64,000 bases of DNA from Adenophora triphylla var. japonica (taxonomy: Eukaryota > Streptophyta > Magnoliopsida > Asterales > Campanulaceae): positions 62,001-126,000 of the forward strand of contig JAFEMH010001234.1 in the NCBI GenBank assembly GCA_022495995.1, in the 5' to 3' direction. The position numbers and the translations under genes were made by a program. Below are positions 21,475-32,221 of this stretch, piece after piece (position 1 is the first letter of the stretch; every line of letters begins with the position of its first letter). The notes beneath the pieces are model-generated. The model made no database searches. It worked only from the letters and a program-made list of their open reading frames with translations, and was not told the DNA's origin.

Positions 21475-21873
21475 TGACACAGCATCAGGACTTGAGGCGC
21501 CAGCCTCGAGCTCTCCCAGGTGCCCACCTTAGCTCAACCAAAACACGGCCGCACCTACTGCCTCCCCGGCACCAGCAGCGAGCTCTCCCAGGCGCCCGCC
21601 TCAGCTTCATCACACCACGGCCTTCCAGGCGCTCGCTCCAGCTCGGCCAGGCGGCCGCCTCAGCCCTAGTCAGTGCCCTCGTCAGTTTCCTAATTACCTT
21701 GGGTTTCTAGATTGATTTGGTGTATATTTTAGTTAAATATAGATTAGGAAACAAGATATTTGATTGTATAGATTAAGATTTCTAAATCATTGTATTAGAA
21801 TAGGACTCCTCCTATTGTACTATAAATATTGGTTGTTTGTGAATATACAAATTAAGTTTTCCCAAATTTTACA
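21475..21873 (+). repeat. Copia 5' LTR (element E, copy 1)
   Basis: 399 bp from TGACACAGC to TTTTACA, with TATAAATA at 21821-21828, followed directly by a tRNA-Met PBS TGGTACCAGAGC (21874-21885). The GC-rich first 230 bases contain repeated CTCTCCCAGG and GCGCCCGCC phrases. The left edge was chosen as the first TG after homology to R1 ends and is less certain than the right. Confidence 0.75.
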
Positions 21874-21948
21874 TGGTACCAGAGCAGTAAGATTCAAAAC
21901 CCAAAAACCCTAAAGCCCTCTCAAAATTTCGACAACCCATCCCCACCC

Positions 21949-23603
21949 TTGCAATGGCCAGAGCTTCCTCCACCATTCCAAACGCTGTCCAACCCGACCA
22001 ACCTCTCTTCTTGGTCAACCTATCTTATTGCCGTACCCTCATCCCCCCACCTACCTCACATGGGCATCCAAATAACCTCCATCCTCTTTGACCTCAACCT
22101 TCTAAAGTTTGTCGATGGCACCTACCCAAAACCCGAGGACAACATCACCACCTCCACCCCAGCCATCACTGAAACAACAATGAACCGGCCAAACCGGCCA
22201 CCACCACCTCTATCCCTAATCTGGCAGCCATAACTTGGTCTCGCCAAGATCGCCTTATTCTTGGGCTCTCATAGGAACCTTAGATCCCGCCATTGCTCCC
22301 CTAGTTCACCAAGCCAAAACCTCCACGAAGCTTGGACTATCCTCAAAACCACCTATGCCAACCCCTCCCGTGGCCACATCCTTCAAATCAACGACAACCT
22401 TGCAAACCTTACCAAAAACCAACTATCCATCTCGGATTACATGAACGCTGTCAAATCCTACACCGACAAGCTTGCCATCCTTAGCAAACCCATAGATTCC
22501 GAGGACATAATCAACACCATCTTAAAAGGTTTGGACTATGAAACCTTCAAACCCTTTATAGACTCCACTCGAGCCCGAGACAACCCTATCTCTTTTTAAG
22601 CCCTCCACAAAAAGCTTATCCAACATGAACTCACCCTTAAACAATCCACCCCCACCACTCCTCTCCCCACCACCGCCTTCACCGCCCAAACCCGTCCATT
22701 ACCCAACCGTAACTCCTACCACACCACCAATCCGTTCCCATCCTCTAGCTCGAACTCCTCACCCCTCCCCATTAAGGGTAAGTGTCAATACTTCTGTAAT
22801 ATTGGCCATGTCATCTCCCAATGTCATCAATTCAAGCGCGACCACCCCACCGTTACCTTCCCTCTTCTTCCTCTTCCTTGCCAAAACCGAAACCCTAACC
22901 CTAACCCCCAAGCCCACACCGCTGCCTATCACCACCCCCTTCCCCTCCTTCTTGGCTTATCAAAAGTGGTGCAAGCAACCACATCACCAATGATCTTTTC
23001 AACCTTGCCTTACACACACCCTACAATGGCAGTGACGACGTCATCATCGGAGATGGTTCCTCTCTTCCTATATCGCACATAAGTTCTTTATCTCTCTCTA
23101 CGCCCTCCTCTACTCTTCAATTCAATAATATCATACATGTCCCACTTATCACTCGTAACATTCTATCTGTGTCTCATTTTTTTCGTAACAATAATGCTAT
23201 CGTTGAATTCTCACACTCTTCTTTTCTTATTAAGGACAAAGCCACAAGTCAAACTCTCATTCATGGAAACCTTGAGGATGGCGTCTACATTTGGCACCCT
23301 TCGTCCATTCAAGCTCACTCAAGCTCTCTCTCTCTTTACATCTGTTGCATCATAGATTAGGACATCCCGCTTCCCATGTTTTTAGTTTATTACGTAGCAA
23401 GTTTAGTTTATCTATTTCTTCTAGTCTACCTCCACGTAACTCTTGCTTTATTAATAAAAGTCACAAGCTGCCTTTGGCATCTTCTTCACTTGTATCACAT
23501 GCTCCTCTTGATCTCATTTATTCTGATGTTTGGACCTCTCCCGTCTATTCCCTTGACAAATTCAAATACTATGTCATCTTTGTTGATCATTACACAAAAA
23601 AGA
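21949..23603 (+). pseudogene. Ty1/copia gag-protease-integrase start (element E, copy 1)
   Basis: Truncated, frameshifted copia polyprotein. Capsid: QDRLILGSLIGTLDPAIAPL and ISDYMNAVKSYTDKLAILSK (to about 22600). A CCHC-like knuckle starting CQYFCNIGHVISQC lies at about 22783-22824. Protease region: SGASNHITND in a shifted frame near 22975-23000, then a pre-integrase stretch NIIHVPLITRNILSVSHFF (about 23130-23190) and HHRLGHP (about 23347), the start of the integrase zinc domain. Homology ends in the integrase core (DLIYSDVWTSP) at about 23603. Reverse transcriptase and RNase H are absent. A stop at 22597-22599 and several frame changes prevent translation. Confidence 0.85.
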
Positions 23604-23627
23604 TGATGAATTGGGGTTCGGGGGCAG

Positions 23628-25500
23628 CTGGAGTTGGCCCTTTTGAGCCGAAGCCCGTGGAAGACCCGTGGAGCCCATGGCCCGTGTAACCCGTGTCCGT
23701 GAAGTCATTTCCCGTGGTCCGTGTAGCCCGCTTGATAAAAGAAATGGGCCTGGACCGGGTTATATGTGACGGACCGGGCTTTTGCCCGCGGATTAGAAGA
23801 CCCGTTGGGTTCGTGGCCCGTTTGGCCCGTTTAACCATTTTTTTTGTACATGTATAAAATGTTCTCAAATATATCCGTTAATAAATTCGTTTGAGGGGTA
23901 TTTTCGTCCAATTTATTTTTAATGGCTACTTTATCAGATTTTTATTTTTTGGGACATAATTACCCCTCCCAACAGCCATATTTAGGAATAAATTTGGTAC
24001 AAAATTAATTTATAATTACTATAAATAGAAGAATAAGTCTTACCATTTTTCTCAAAAAAAAATTCAATCAATTATAGAATTCTCTAAAACCCAAACTATC
24101 AAATTATTTCCAATACGAATATTTTTTATTATATCGTAAAACTTGAATGTAATTTTATTGTTTTAAATATTTAATTCTTTACTCGCTAGTTAAATATTGT
24201 GTTAAGTAGTTAATTTTTTTTAATCTTAATAAATTTTGAAAATTCCAAAAAATAAATAAAATTATATTTGCATATATTGCTAGTTAATTATTGCATTAAG
24301 TAATTAACCTTTGAGATTACATATATTCTGAAAATTACAAAAAAAAAAATATAATTGTTTACTTTTATTGTTAGTAAATTATTGCCAAAAGTATTTAATC
24401 TTTATAAATTTTTGAAAATTCAAAAAAAAAAAAATTTCGAAGTGCTGCATTTTAAATTTATTTTCTAGGTAATTTATATTGCTAGTTATCATGAAAGATT
24501 TTGTTAATGATATATTTGTATATGCCAACCCCCACCACAAATTCCAACCCCAAAAAATGTACTCTGTTAAAATTTAGAACCAATTGATAATTCTCTTTTG
24601 CACCATAAGGATCAAATTATGTTTTATCTAAGCGAAATCAACTCAAACAACTTTTATCGAGAGATTGATTTGTTTTGTTAACTGATATGACGTGGAGTTG
24701 AGAAAATATGGCACATTCTGGGATCTTGAACACGATGATTATGAAAGCCTCGAATAAGACAATATCAACGAGAAGTTTTTGCGAGAAAGATACTAGAAAA
24801 AAGAAAAGAATTCAACAAATTCAAAGACTTTGAATCAATAACAATAATGAATACCTAATGCTTTTTGACGATTTTGAAGATTTGAAAACCATAATTAGTT
24901 TGAAGATTTGAATACTCAATTATTTTCAAGGCTTTGTTAAATTTGAATGCTTTGTTAAATTTTTAAACCATGACATTTGAAGATTTGAAGACATTTTGTT
25001 TTAACACTATTTAATTTTAAATTGTATCATTTGAATAAAATGAAAATTCCCACAAAAAAATTATGAAATAAATATTAATAGAGTTTCTATTATTAAATTG
25101 ATTACATTATTACCTCATTTAATTTATTTTTTAAAGAAGAAATATATTCTATTTATCAACAAATAAAAATTATTTAAACTAAATTATTTTCTTAAATGTA
25201 TAATTTATACCTTTTAGAAAATAATTTAGTTTGAATAATTTTTATTTGTTAATACCGTATAAACTATTATTTTGTTATATCTAGAAAACAACTAATTTTC
25301 TTATTTATAAATGATTTTATATTTTAAAAAATAGCTTATTAAATACTAAATTACTTTTTATTTTTTCCATATTTTTTCTGATTTAAAAAAAACGGAAACC
25401 CCGTTTAAGCTCGTGGATCTTTTGATACGGGCCAAACGGGCGGGCTTGGACGGACATTTTGGGACGGGCCGGGCCGGGCCGCCCGTTTGGCCATCTCCAG
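23628..25500. mobile_element. hAT-like non-autonomous element, copy 1
   Basis: Imperfect inverted ends CTGGAGTTGGCC and GGCCATCTCCAG, with subterminal CCCGTTTGGCCCG-type motifs in both orientations (about 23800-23830, 25425-25490), a layout seen in hAT elements. GGCAG flanks both ends; I could not establish an 8-bp duplication. The interior is AT-rich and non-coding, with three roughly 100-bp repeats at 24180-24430 and a long hairpin at 25158-25250. It abuts the truncated integrase of the copia element. Confidence 0.55.
25158..25250. repeat. 34-bp-arm hairpin inside the hAT-like element
   Basis: Arms 25158-25191 and 25217-25250 are reverse complements with one mismatch, separated by 25 bases. 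In copy 2 a second mismatch has appeared. Confidence 0.9.
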
Positions 25501-25710
25501 GGCAGTACCATCGAATTTTTTTGTTGCTATTTTTTCCATATAAAATACAACTTTGACATGATTTAGTGGGACTAAGTCTAAAAAGAGATTTTTTTTTGTT
25601 TGGAAAACAATGAAATGGAAGGGACTAAACATGAAAGGGAGAATAGGGCAGTAGACTGATCATAGGCTGCTGGCCAAAAAAGCCACGGAGATTGCCCAAT
25701 GGCACCACGT
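25501..25710. other. Spacer between two hAT-type elements
   Basis: No feature recognised; it contains the left target duplication CACCACGT (25703-25710) of the hAT element that follows. Confidence 0.4.
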
Positions 25711-28700
25711 TAGGAGTGGCAATGGGGACAGTTCGGAGCGGTTTTACATCGTATCACCCCCATTCTCCAATTCAATTTTTGTGCCCCATAACCGTCCAAT
25801 TCCCCGGTGGGTAATCAATTTTCCATACCATACCCATTTCCCACAGGTAGCAATTAATCGGGGAATCCCCGAAGGAAATTAGTCAAACAAATATTTTGTT
25901 TTAAAGCACTTTAGCGATAAAAAAAAACTAAAAAATTAACTTTGATAAAGGATATTTTTTCTACTTAAACTCATATAATCACATTCATAAGAGCTCAAAA
26001 GAAAAATTAAATAGTTGTATATGACACAATTCACTAGATTACAATAAGAAAAGTATAAATAACAATTAACGTTTGAAATATAGCAAAATGGAAACAATTC
26101 CATTGTTTCAAGTCAGCTCCAAATCTACAGCTCATCATCAATATGTTGTCTCATTAGTACCTATTTTATAGGAAGAGTTACTAACATTAGAATCTTTATC
26201 ACGAAAGAATAAAAGTAAATGAAACACAAACAATGTTACTCGATACCCTTTAAAGGAGAAAGTAAATGAAACACTAACATATTACTTCGTACCTTTTTCA
26301 TCGGTATCTATATCCTCATAAATAGTAGCATATCGAAGAGTAGATGATGATTCTCCTTCTAGTTTTGCAATTGAAACAAACAATTATTACTTATACGAGA
26401 AAAAAAAAAGATGTTTAAAAGGAAAAAAAATAGATCAACGTTTTTTTACCTTTCTTTTCAATCGCCAATAACCAATTTTGTGTACACATCAATGCCTCTA
26501 AAGTCTTTGGATGAATTCTACTTCGATGTGGACTCACTAACCTTCCACTAGTACTAAAGGCAGACTCAGAAGCAACAGTTGACACCGGAATTGCTAATAA
26601 ATCTCTAGCAATAGTTTGGAGGGTTGGAAATTTGCATCCATGAACTTTCCACCACATTAGAATCTCAAAATCTACGGTCCTTGGTAGAACATCCTCCTCC
26701 AAGTAATAATCCAACTCAGACTTCACATTTGTAGTTCTAGCCCTTTTTCTTGAATTCACATATGCATCATAATCATTCAAAGAATCATCTCCTCCAATGC
26801 TAGTAGCATGTGAATGCGAGAGATAGTCATTGTCAATTCCTCCCTCGTCAAGCTTATATTGATACTCACTTACCAAATTATAACAAAGATTGCGAATCCT
26901 CTCAATTTGAAATAAAGAATCACAGGGGTAAATTTTAGGAACATAAATAAACCTAATATAAAAATATACAAGAATTAATTATTAAACTAAATCATACAGG
27001 TTGAAAAAAGTATGATCTTACATAAATCATATATGAAAAATATGAGCTAAGTAGACATAAAATATGGCATGTCACAACACAAAAAATATTTCTAAATTGA
27101 TATAAAAAAAGGGAGAGAAGGTACCACAAAATTCGGCTTTGCAATGTCCAAGTGCTATCAATAAAGTGTGCGGTGACAACCATGAATCCCCTCTTGTTAT
27201 TAGATGTCCACATATCAGTAGTTATTGCAACTCTACTTTCATTCTTTTCTAACAACTTCATTGATCCTTCCTTCTCATAGTTGTACACCTTCAAAATATC
27301 AGTCCTGAGAGTATTTCTGCTAGGGCACTTGAATAATGGTTGGAGAGCGGAAGAATATCTTATAAATCCCACATGATCCACCATTGAAAGTGGGTACTCG
27401 TGCATTATAACCATATTAGCAAGCTCCCTCCTCGTGGTATCTTGATCGAATGAATAAGATGTTATCTTTGTTTTTCCATCTCCTTTGCAAATGATGTTAC
27501 TAATAGTCTTTTGCTTCATGTCGACTACCTTTCTCATTGTACGCCTATTATAATGCTCTTTTAAATGAGATGTCCCATTATTTGTCTTCCCTCCAATACA
27601 TTTCTTGCAATACTTGCATTTAGCCTTTTCAATCCCATCAACTTTAATCCTCTCATAGTGATTCCACCATTAGCTTCTAAGTCTGTTGCCCTTTACAAGA
27701 GAAGCTAAGTCACAACCATCTTCAGTTAGTCCTTCGGTTGTGGGTGAATGAATATCGTCTAGCCGTGAGGGTGGGGGAAAGTAATTGCTTGGCGCATAGC
27801 TTACTTTTGGGGTAGACAATGGACTTGGGTGATTTGAATTGACATTATTTGGAGAGGTAGACTCGGTTTCCGAAGTCGACATATTCAACCTGTTCCAATT
27901 TTTCAATGTCATAAGAAAAAATGAAAAATAGAGCATGAGTCAAAATTGGTCAACTATCGTCAACATGGGTCAACAAGAGTCAATAAAATTAAACAAAAAA
28001 TCTACATTATAAAATAAAAAAGTAATATGTTAAGAGAATTAAAAAAAAACAAGTCACCATATTTAGTAAAAAAAAAAACCTTTCACATTCCTCACCCTTA
28101 AAACAAACTTGCATAAATAACTAAAATTCAGAATATAACATCAAGGAACTAAATAGCATGCTTTCAGATTATGAAAATTATACCTTACAAAGTATAATGC
28201 GAGATTGTTTGTTGTGGTTGTTTTGTGGGTTTCTTGTCTACTGATGAGAGGGAGAATTTCCAGATGAAGAGAGAATGGAAATTGAGGGAGTTGATATGTT
28301 TGATGGAGATAAAAATGAAGTTTTGTGTGTTTGAGAGGGGGGAGACGAATGTAGGGAAGGGATTATTGGGAGTGGGCTGTTGAGAGGAGTCGTCTGAAAG
28401 AGAGGGAGAGAGTAAGCTTGGGAAATGATGGAGGAGGAGGGAAAGGTTTGAAAAATGGGAAAATAAAATGACGGAAAGAGGAAGGGCGGCTTCTAATTAA
28501 GTGCTGACACTTTTTGGACAATATAAAATATGGGTACAAAATTTGGGTGTCTACAAGTACATTTTATATAAGGATTTAACACATACTGTTAAAAAAATTA
28601 TGATGTTTATATCATGGGAAATACTTATATGAATAAGGGTAAAATTATATTACTAAAGTAAGCAGTTCGGGTAATGTTCGGTTCGGGTAATGGGGCGGGT

Positions 28701-28853
28701 AATGCTAATACCAAAAACCAAACCGTTTCCCACTTTTTCATTTCGGTTATTCCCCATTACCCGCCCTGTATCCAGTCAAACCAGTTAATAACTATCAACT
28801 TCGGTTAAGTTCAGTTCGGATATCCAAGATTCGGTTCAAAATTGCCATCCCTA
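25711..28853 (-). mobile_element. hAT (Ac-like) DNA transposon, copy 1
   Basis: Ends TAGGAGTGGCAAT and ATTGCCATCCCTA are inverted repeats. The 8-bp flanks CACCACGT (25703-25710) and TACCGCGT (28854-28861) match at six of eight positions, consistent with an old target duplication. The same pair of flanks is seen in copy 2, so the insertion predates the tandem duplication. Inside lies a broken transposase gene on the minus strand. Both ends carry motifs such as CGGGTAATGGGGCGGGTAA. Confidence 0.85.
26415..27936 (-). pseudogene. hAT transposase remnant, copy 1
   Basis: Cut-and-paste transposase of the Ac/RICESLEEPER type, decayed. In order on the minus strand: a serine-rich N-terminus from about 27880 (MSTSETESTSPNN), then a BED zinc finger with CKYCKKC and HLKEHY at about 27545-27670. 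Then comes the start of the core (SRVAITTDMWTSNNKRGFMVVTAHFIDSTW, split here as SRVAITTDMWTSNNKRG and FMVVTAHFIDSTW) at about 27130-27250, and the C-terminal hATC dimerisation domain (DILPxT-like segment, PTLQTIARDLLAIPVSTVAS, ESAFSTSGR) at 26455-26720. A TAA stop (about 27675) precedes the BED finger. The catalytic middle between about 26880 and 27120 is reduced to non-homologous sequence. It cannot make active transposase. Confidence 0.85.
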
Positions 28854-29618
28854 TACCGCGTGGACCCAAAGGTGTCACTACTTTTTTTGCCTCTCGGTCA
28901 GAATGTATCAAAATCAAAACGAAAAGCAAAAAATAAACAGAAAGGTGACATATTTAAATTACCACAATAAACTGTGAACGAATCACATAAATCTCATGAC
29001 CTTTTCCATAAAACATAATTATTTTACAAGTTGATTCAATAGGGAAATAAACAACAATTAACTAAGAACAACTTAAACTAATAGATTCAATAAAAGGGGT
29101 TTAACATCAAATCACATAAAACTCAATCCCTTAATCATAACTAATCACCACATTAATGGTTGTACACTCTCATGGAAAAAAAACTAGTGATATCATGTGT
29201 GATTTCATAAGATTGAATGAAAGAGAGTGTGTGAGTCTGAATTTGGGCAGAGTTTACACAAGGTGTCTGAAAGGATTCTTAAGTTGGGTAGATAGACCTC
29301 TATTTATAGATTCTGCAGGCTCCTAAAGGTGCCGCCCGGACAAGTCTTCGGGTGCCAAAAGGGGCCGCGTGACATCTTTTTCTTAACCGTCTTAGATACT
29401 TATAGAAGTTGTCAGAATAATATTTTTTCGCCTTTTTAGCATTGTAGCGTGGTTCCTTTGAGTTTTCTTATGCCAGAATGGTCCTTCCTCACTAACAACA
29501 ACCAAATTATTGCCCACAAGGTCCTTAAACTTGTTGTTATCGCAGAGCAGTTTGGAAAAGTCTTTTTCGTGTATTGTGATTGAGTGCGATTCAGATTGGG
29601 TCCTGAACGGAATAAATA
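28854..29618. other. Non-coding segment with minus-strand promoter-like motif
   Basis: No gene. CTATTTATAG at about 29300-29309 reads as a TATA box (CTATAAATAG) on the minus strand, followed in that direction by a C/T-rich leader, so this may be the remnant of an LTR in minus orientation. Its edges could not be found. The same is present at 45378-46143. Confidence 0.4.
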
Positions 29619-30245
29619 TGACGGGCTAGGCCCAGCGAGACAGCCCAGTTATCTACATATTATTGCCACCACATTCTCAGTGGGCTAGGCCCAAGGCCCA
29701 ACAGCGAGATCAGTCGACCTAGCTCATTGTTCGACCTTAGATGGTCCCGACCCAGCTTGGTCTGACATTACGATCCAGATACTATTCGGATGTGGCCCGA
29801 TCCTATCCATCAGTCAGGTCGACCTAGACCTAATAGGCGACCTCGACCTATTATAATATGTGATGACCTACAAAGTCCAGGCATGAATACAACTCTTTCC
29901 ATAACGGACTCCCTACAAATCAGGAGTTATTTATGGACAAGATCTCTTATGCATATTTGATCCAAGATTATAGGGATGTCATGCAATCCTACCATAATTA
30001 TATCTCTCATCAACAACTATAAGTACAAGGCAATGTCAACCGTTCCAAGGTAATTGCTTTTTGTTATTTTGAATACACCTGTTCATTATAATATTTAGCT
30101 CTCAAATACTCCATACTTACTCTTATGCCCGAGGGTCTTCGCCGGAGACCATTCCGGCTAGTCGTGGGTTCTGTTTTCAGGTCAAGAGTCAGGAGATCGA
30201 TCTTGCAGTTGGTCGGAGATTGATTACGGCACAATTCTTGCAGCA
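29619..30245 (+). repeat. Element D 5' LTR, copy 1
   Basis: Copy of the LTR described at 46144-46786. It is followed by TTTGGTTCCATTGCCGGGAA (about 30250-30269). Here the presumed TATA box is changed to CTATAAGTAC (about 30019). The left edge is provisional. Confidence 0.5.
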
Positions 30246-30302
30246 TCAGTTTGGTTCCATTGCCGGGAACCGTGCTTTTTGACCTCGAAATTTCTTACAA
30301 CC

Positions 30303-31430
30303 TGTTAGGACCTAACTATGTAAGACACATAGTTATAAAAGGTTTTGACAAAGAAATATATCATATGTTATCTGACAGCCAAGATAACATATGACTCTGG
30401 ACAGCTAAGCCCATAACTCAAACTGCACATCTTATATATCAACTGGACAGCAATGATTTAACCAAGCTTTAATGATCTAACTCAAGACCAATCATATATA
30501 TTAATGTATTTATTTACATATGGATCATTACATATTGCCTAAACCATCTAGATCAAAGACTTAGCTCTGACAGCTAAGGTTCTCAAACAGCAAAGGCTTC
30601 ATCCCTCTGACAGCTATGATCTTCAGCAAACAATCAGCAGTGTTGTACTTATGTGATGATCAAGATATGCCTTGCCCAATCTCTCTCATCTGATGTTGCC
30701 AGCTCATCTCCATGAAGATCACATCCATGGTTGCAGATTCCAGCTATGTATTTTTCCAGTCAACAAAGGCTCTAAATGCAACTCCAACATGCATTTACTA
30801 CCTTGTCTTCTTGTCCCCTCCAACGGCTATATCCAAGCCTATAAAAGGAGTCCTCCAAGACTGAAGATATCACCCCCTTACACACACAACTTTTACAACC
30901 TTACCTTCAATCCTTCTCAACCTGCAACCAACATTCAAAACATCTTTGAGACACTTGTAACTGACCTCAGGTGTATAAACTAATTTGTAAAACCACTTAA
31001 GACTGACTTTAAGTGGGTATTGTAACTTGCTCAAGTATAGAGCATAATCCCTAATAGACTGTACTTATTAGGAAGAGGAAGTTCAAGGAACTTGCCTATC
31101 CAATCCTTTGTAAATCTTAACGGGAACTAGATTTAAGTGGATTGATCTCACTTGTCAAGATTGACAGTGAGGGTGGACGTAGGAGGAGTGAACTCTGAAC
31201 CACCTTAAAATTCCTTGTGTTCATTTGGTATTATCACACAACACACACACACATCTACACACACTTACACCATTCACCTGTCTTTACATTATTTCAAACA
31301 CTTTTATTCCGCTGCACATTTAACACTTGCTTTTAAATCCAGTTAATATCTGACAGCTAAGATTTCACCTCAGCTGTCAAAGCTTAACTGTCTAACCTTC
31401 CAATATGATTAAAGTAAACATGACCTTTCA
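30303..31430 (+). mobile_element. Solo LTR, 1128 bp, only in copy 1
   Basis: Begins TGTTAGGACC, ends GACCTTTCA, flanked by a 5-bp target duplication CAACC (30298-30302, 31431-31435). Copy 2 has the uninterrupted site with a single CAACC (46838-46848 region). A TATA box TATAAAA (30840-30846) is present. The U3 part repeats TGACAGCTAAG with variants at about 30374, 30398, 30570, 30609 and 31352. The family is not certain; size and start suggest a copia LTR. There is no internal domain, so it probably formed by recombination between two LTRs. Confidence 0.93.
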
Positions 31431-31442
31431 CAACCCATCATC

Positions 31443-31936
31443 ATGGTGACTTCTGAAGGTCATGTTTCAGAAACCTCGGACGAACAAAACAAAGGAAACG
31501 CCAGCGCCAACACGAACGCCGGTGCTGGAAATCGTAATGCTAACATGCCTCCTCCTCCTCCCCCGCTGCATCTGCACGGGAGGGCAACACGCTCGAACAG
31601 CGTTGCTGATGGTAGAGGCCTGCCAGATAACAGGAGGGAGAAGAGACCTATGGTCGAACAAGGAACTCAGCCCCCTCCAAAACGTCTGTAAGCAGGGCGA
31701 ATGGATGCAGGCGACAGACCAGGTCCCTCAACCATTCCCCTCAGTAGGAAGGAAATGACGATTGAGGGAGCTAGACTTTTGGCAGAGTTGCTAGATTTGC
31801 CAGACTCGCCCCACCAAGGTGATAGAAGGTCAGAAAGGGTATAGCCCCTTCACAAGTCTCTCACAGGCAGCCCGACGGAAGTGCTAGGCAAAGCGGGAGC
31901 GCCAAACAAAATGGCGAGCGAGAGATTGTACCTCAC
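31443..31936 (+). pseudogene. Start of element D gag, copy 1, cut by the duplication
   Basis: N-terminal gag leader beginning MVTSEGHVSETSDEQNK. A TAA at 31689-31691 stops it where copy 2 has CAA (glutamine), and there is a further frame change near 31843. The coding sequence ends abruptly at the junction with the second copy of the duplicated segment, so this is an orphan 5' end. Confidence 0.8.
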
Positions 31937-32221
31937 ATTTCGTGTATAGGCATACGAAATAAACTCAACGCTGTTCCTTTGCCATATTTCGTGTAAACTT
32001 TGATGAAATGGGTCTGTTATATTTCGTGTAAACTTGGGTGAAACACAACGCACTATTTCGTGTAAAATCAGGCGAAACAAAAAGTTCTACCTTTGCCATA
32101 TTTCGTGTAAAAGTATGCAAAATAAACCCATTATTTCGTGCACGTTTACATGAAACAGGCGTATCCGGATAAGGGTATTTTAGGCATTACTGTGCCTTGT
32201 ACACAATGGTGCCTTGCAAAT
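31937..32221. mobile_element. Right part of the inverted-repeat element, copy 2
   Basis: Corresponds to 15629-15914, ending GTGCCTTGCAAAT. The left terminal repeat was not duplicated, so this copy could not move. Confidence 0.75.

Larger units (their letters stand above)
15629..31936 (+). repeat. Large tandem duplication, copy 1
   Basis: The whole segment recurs as 31937-47342 in the same order and orientation. The join between copies reads CTCACATTTCGTG, merging the right edge context (CTCACATTCGCAC at 47337) with the left edge context (AATATTTCGTG at 15627). The shared ATT is the only overlap. Copy 1 alone has a solo LTR (30303-31430) and a much longer AG microsatellite. In 22260-22600 against 38725-39065 I count six substitutions in about 340 bases. 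Confidence 0.95.

Noticed and set aside
21475..21710. GC-rich open frame starting MTQHQD
   Set aside because: It lies within the copia LTR upstream of the TATA box and is repetitive in sequence.
23628..25508. An 8-bp target duplication for the hAT-like element
   Set aside because: Only GGCAG is shared between the flanks; three further bases do not match in either copy.
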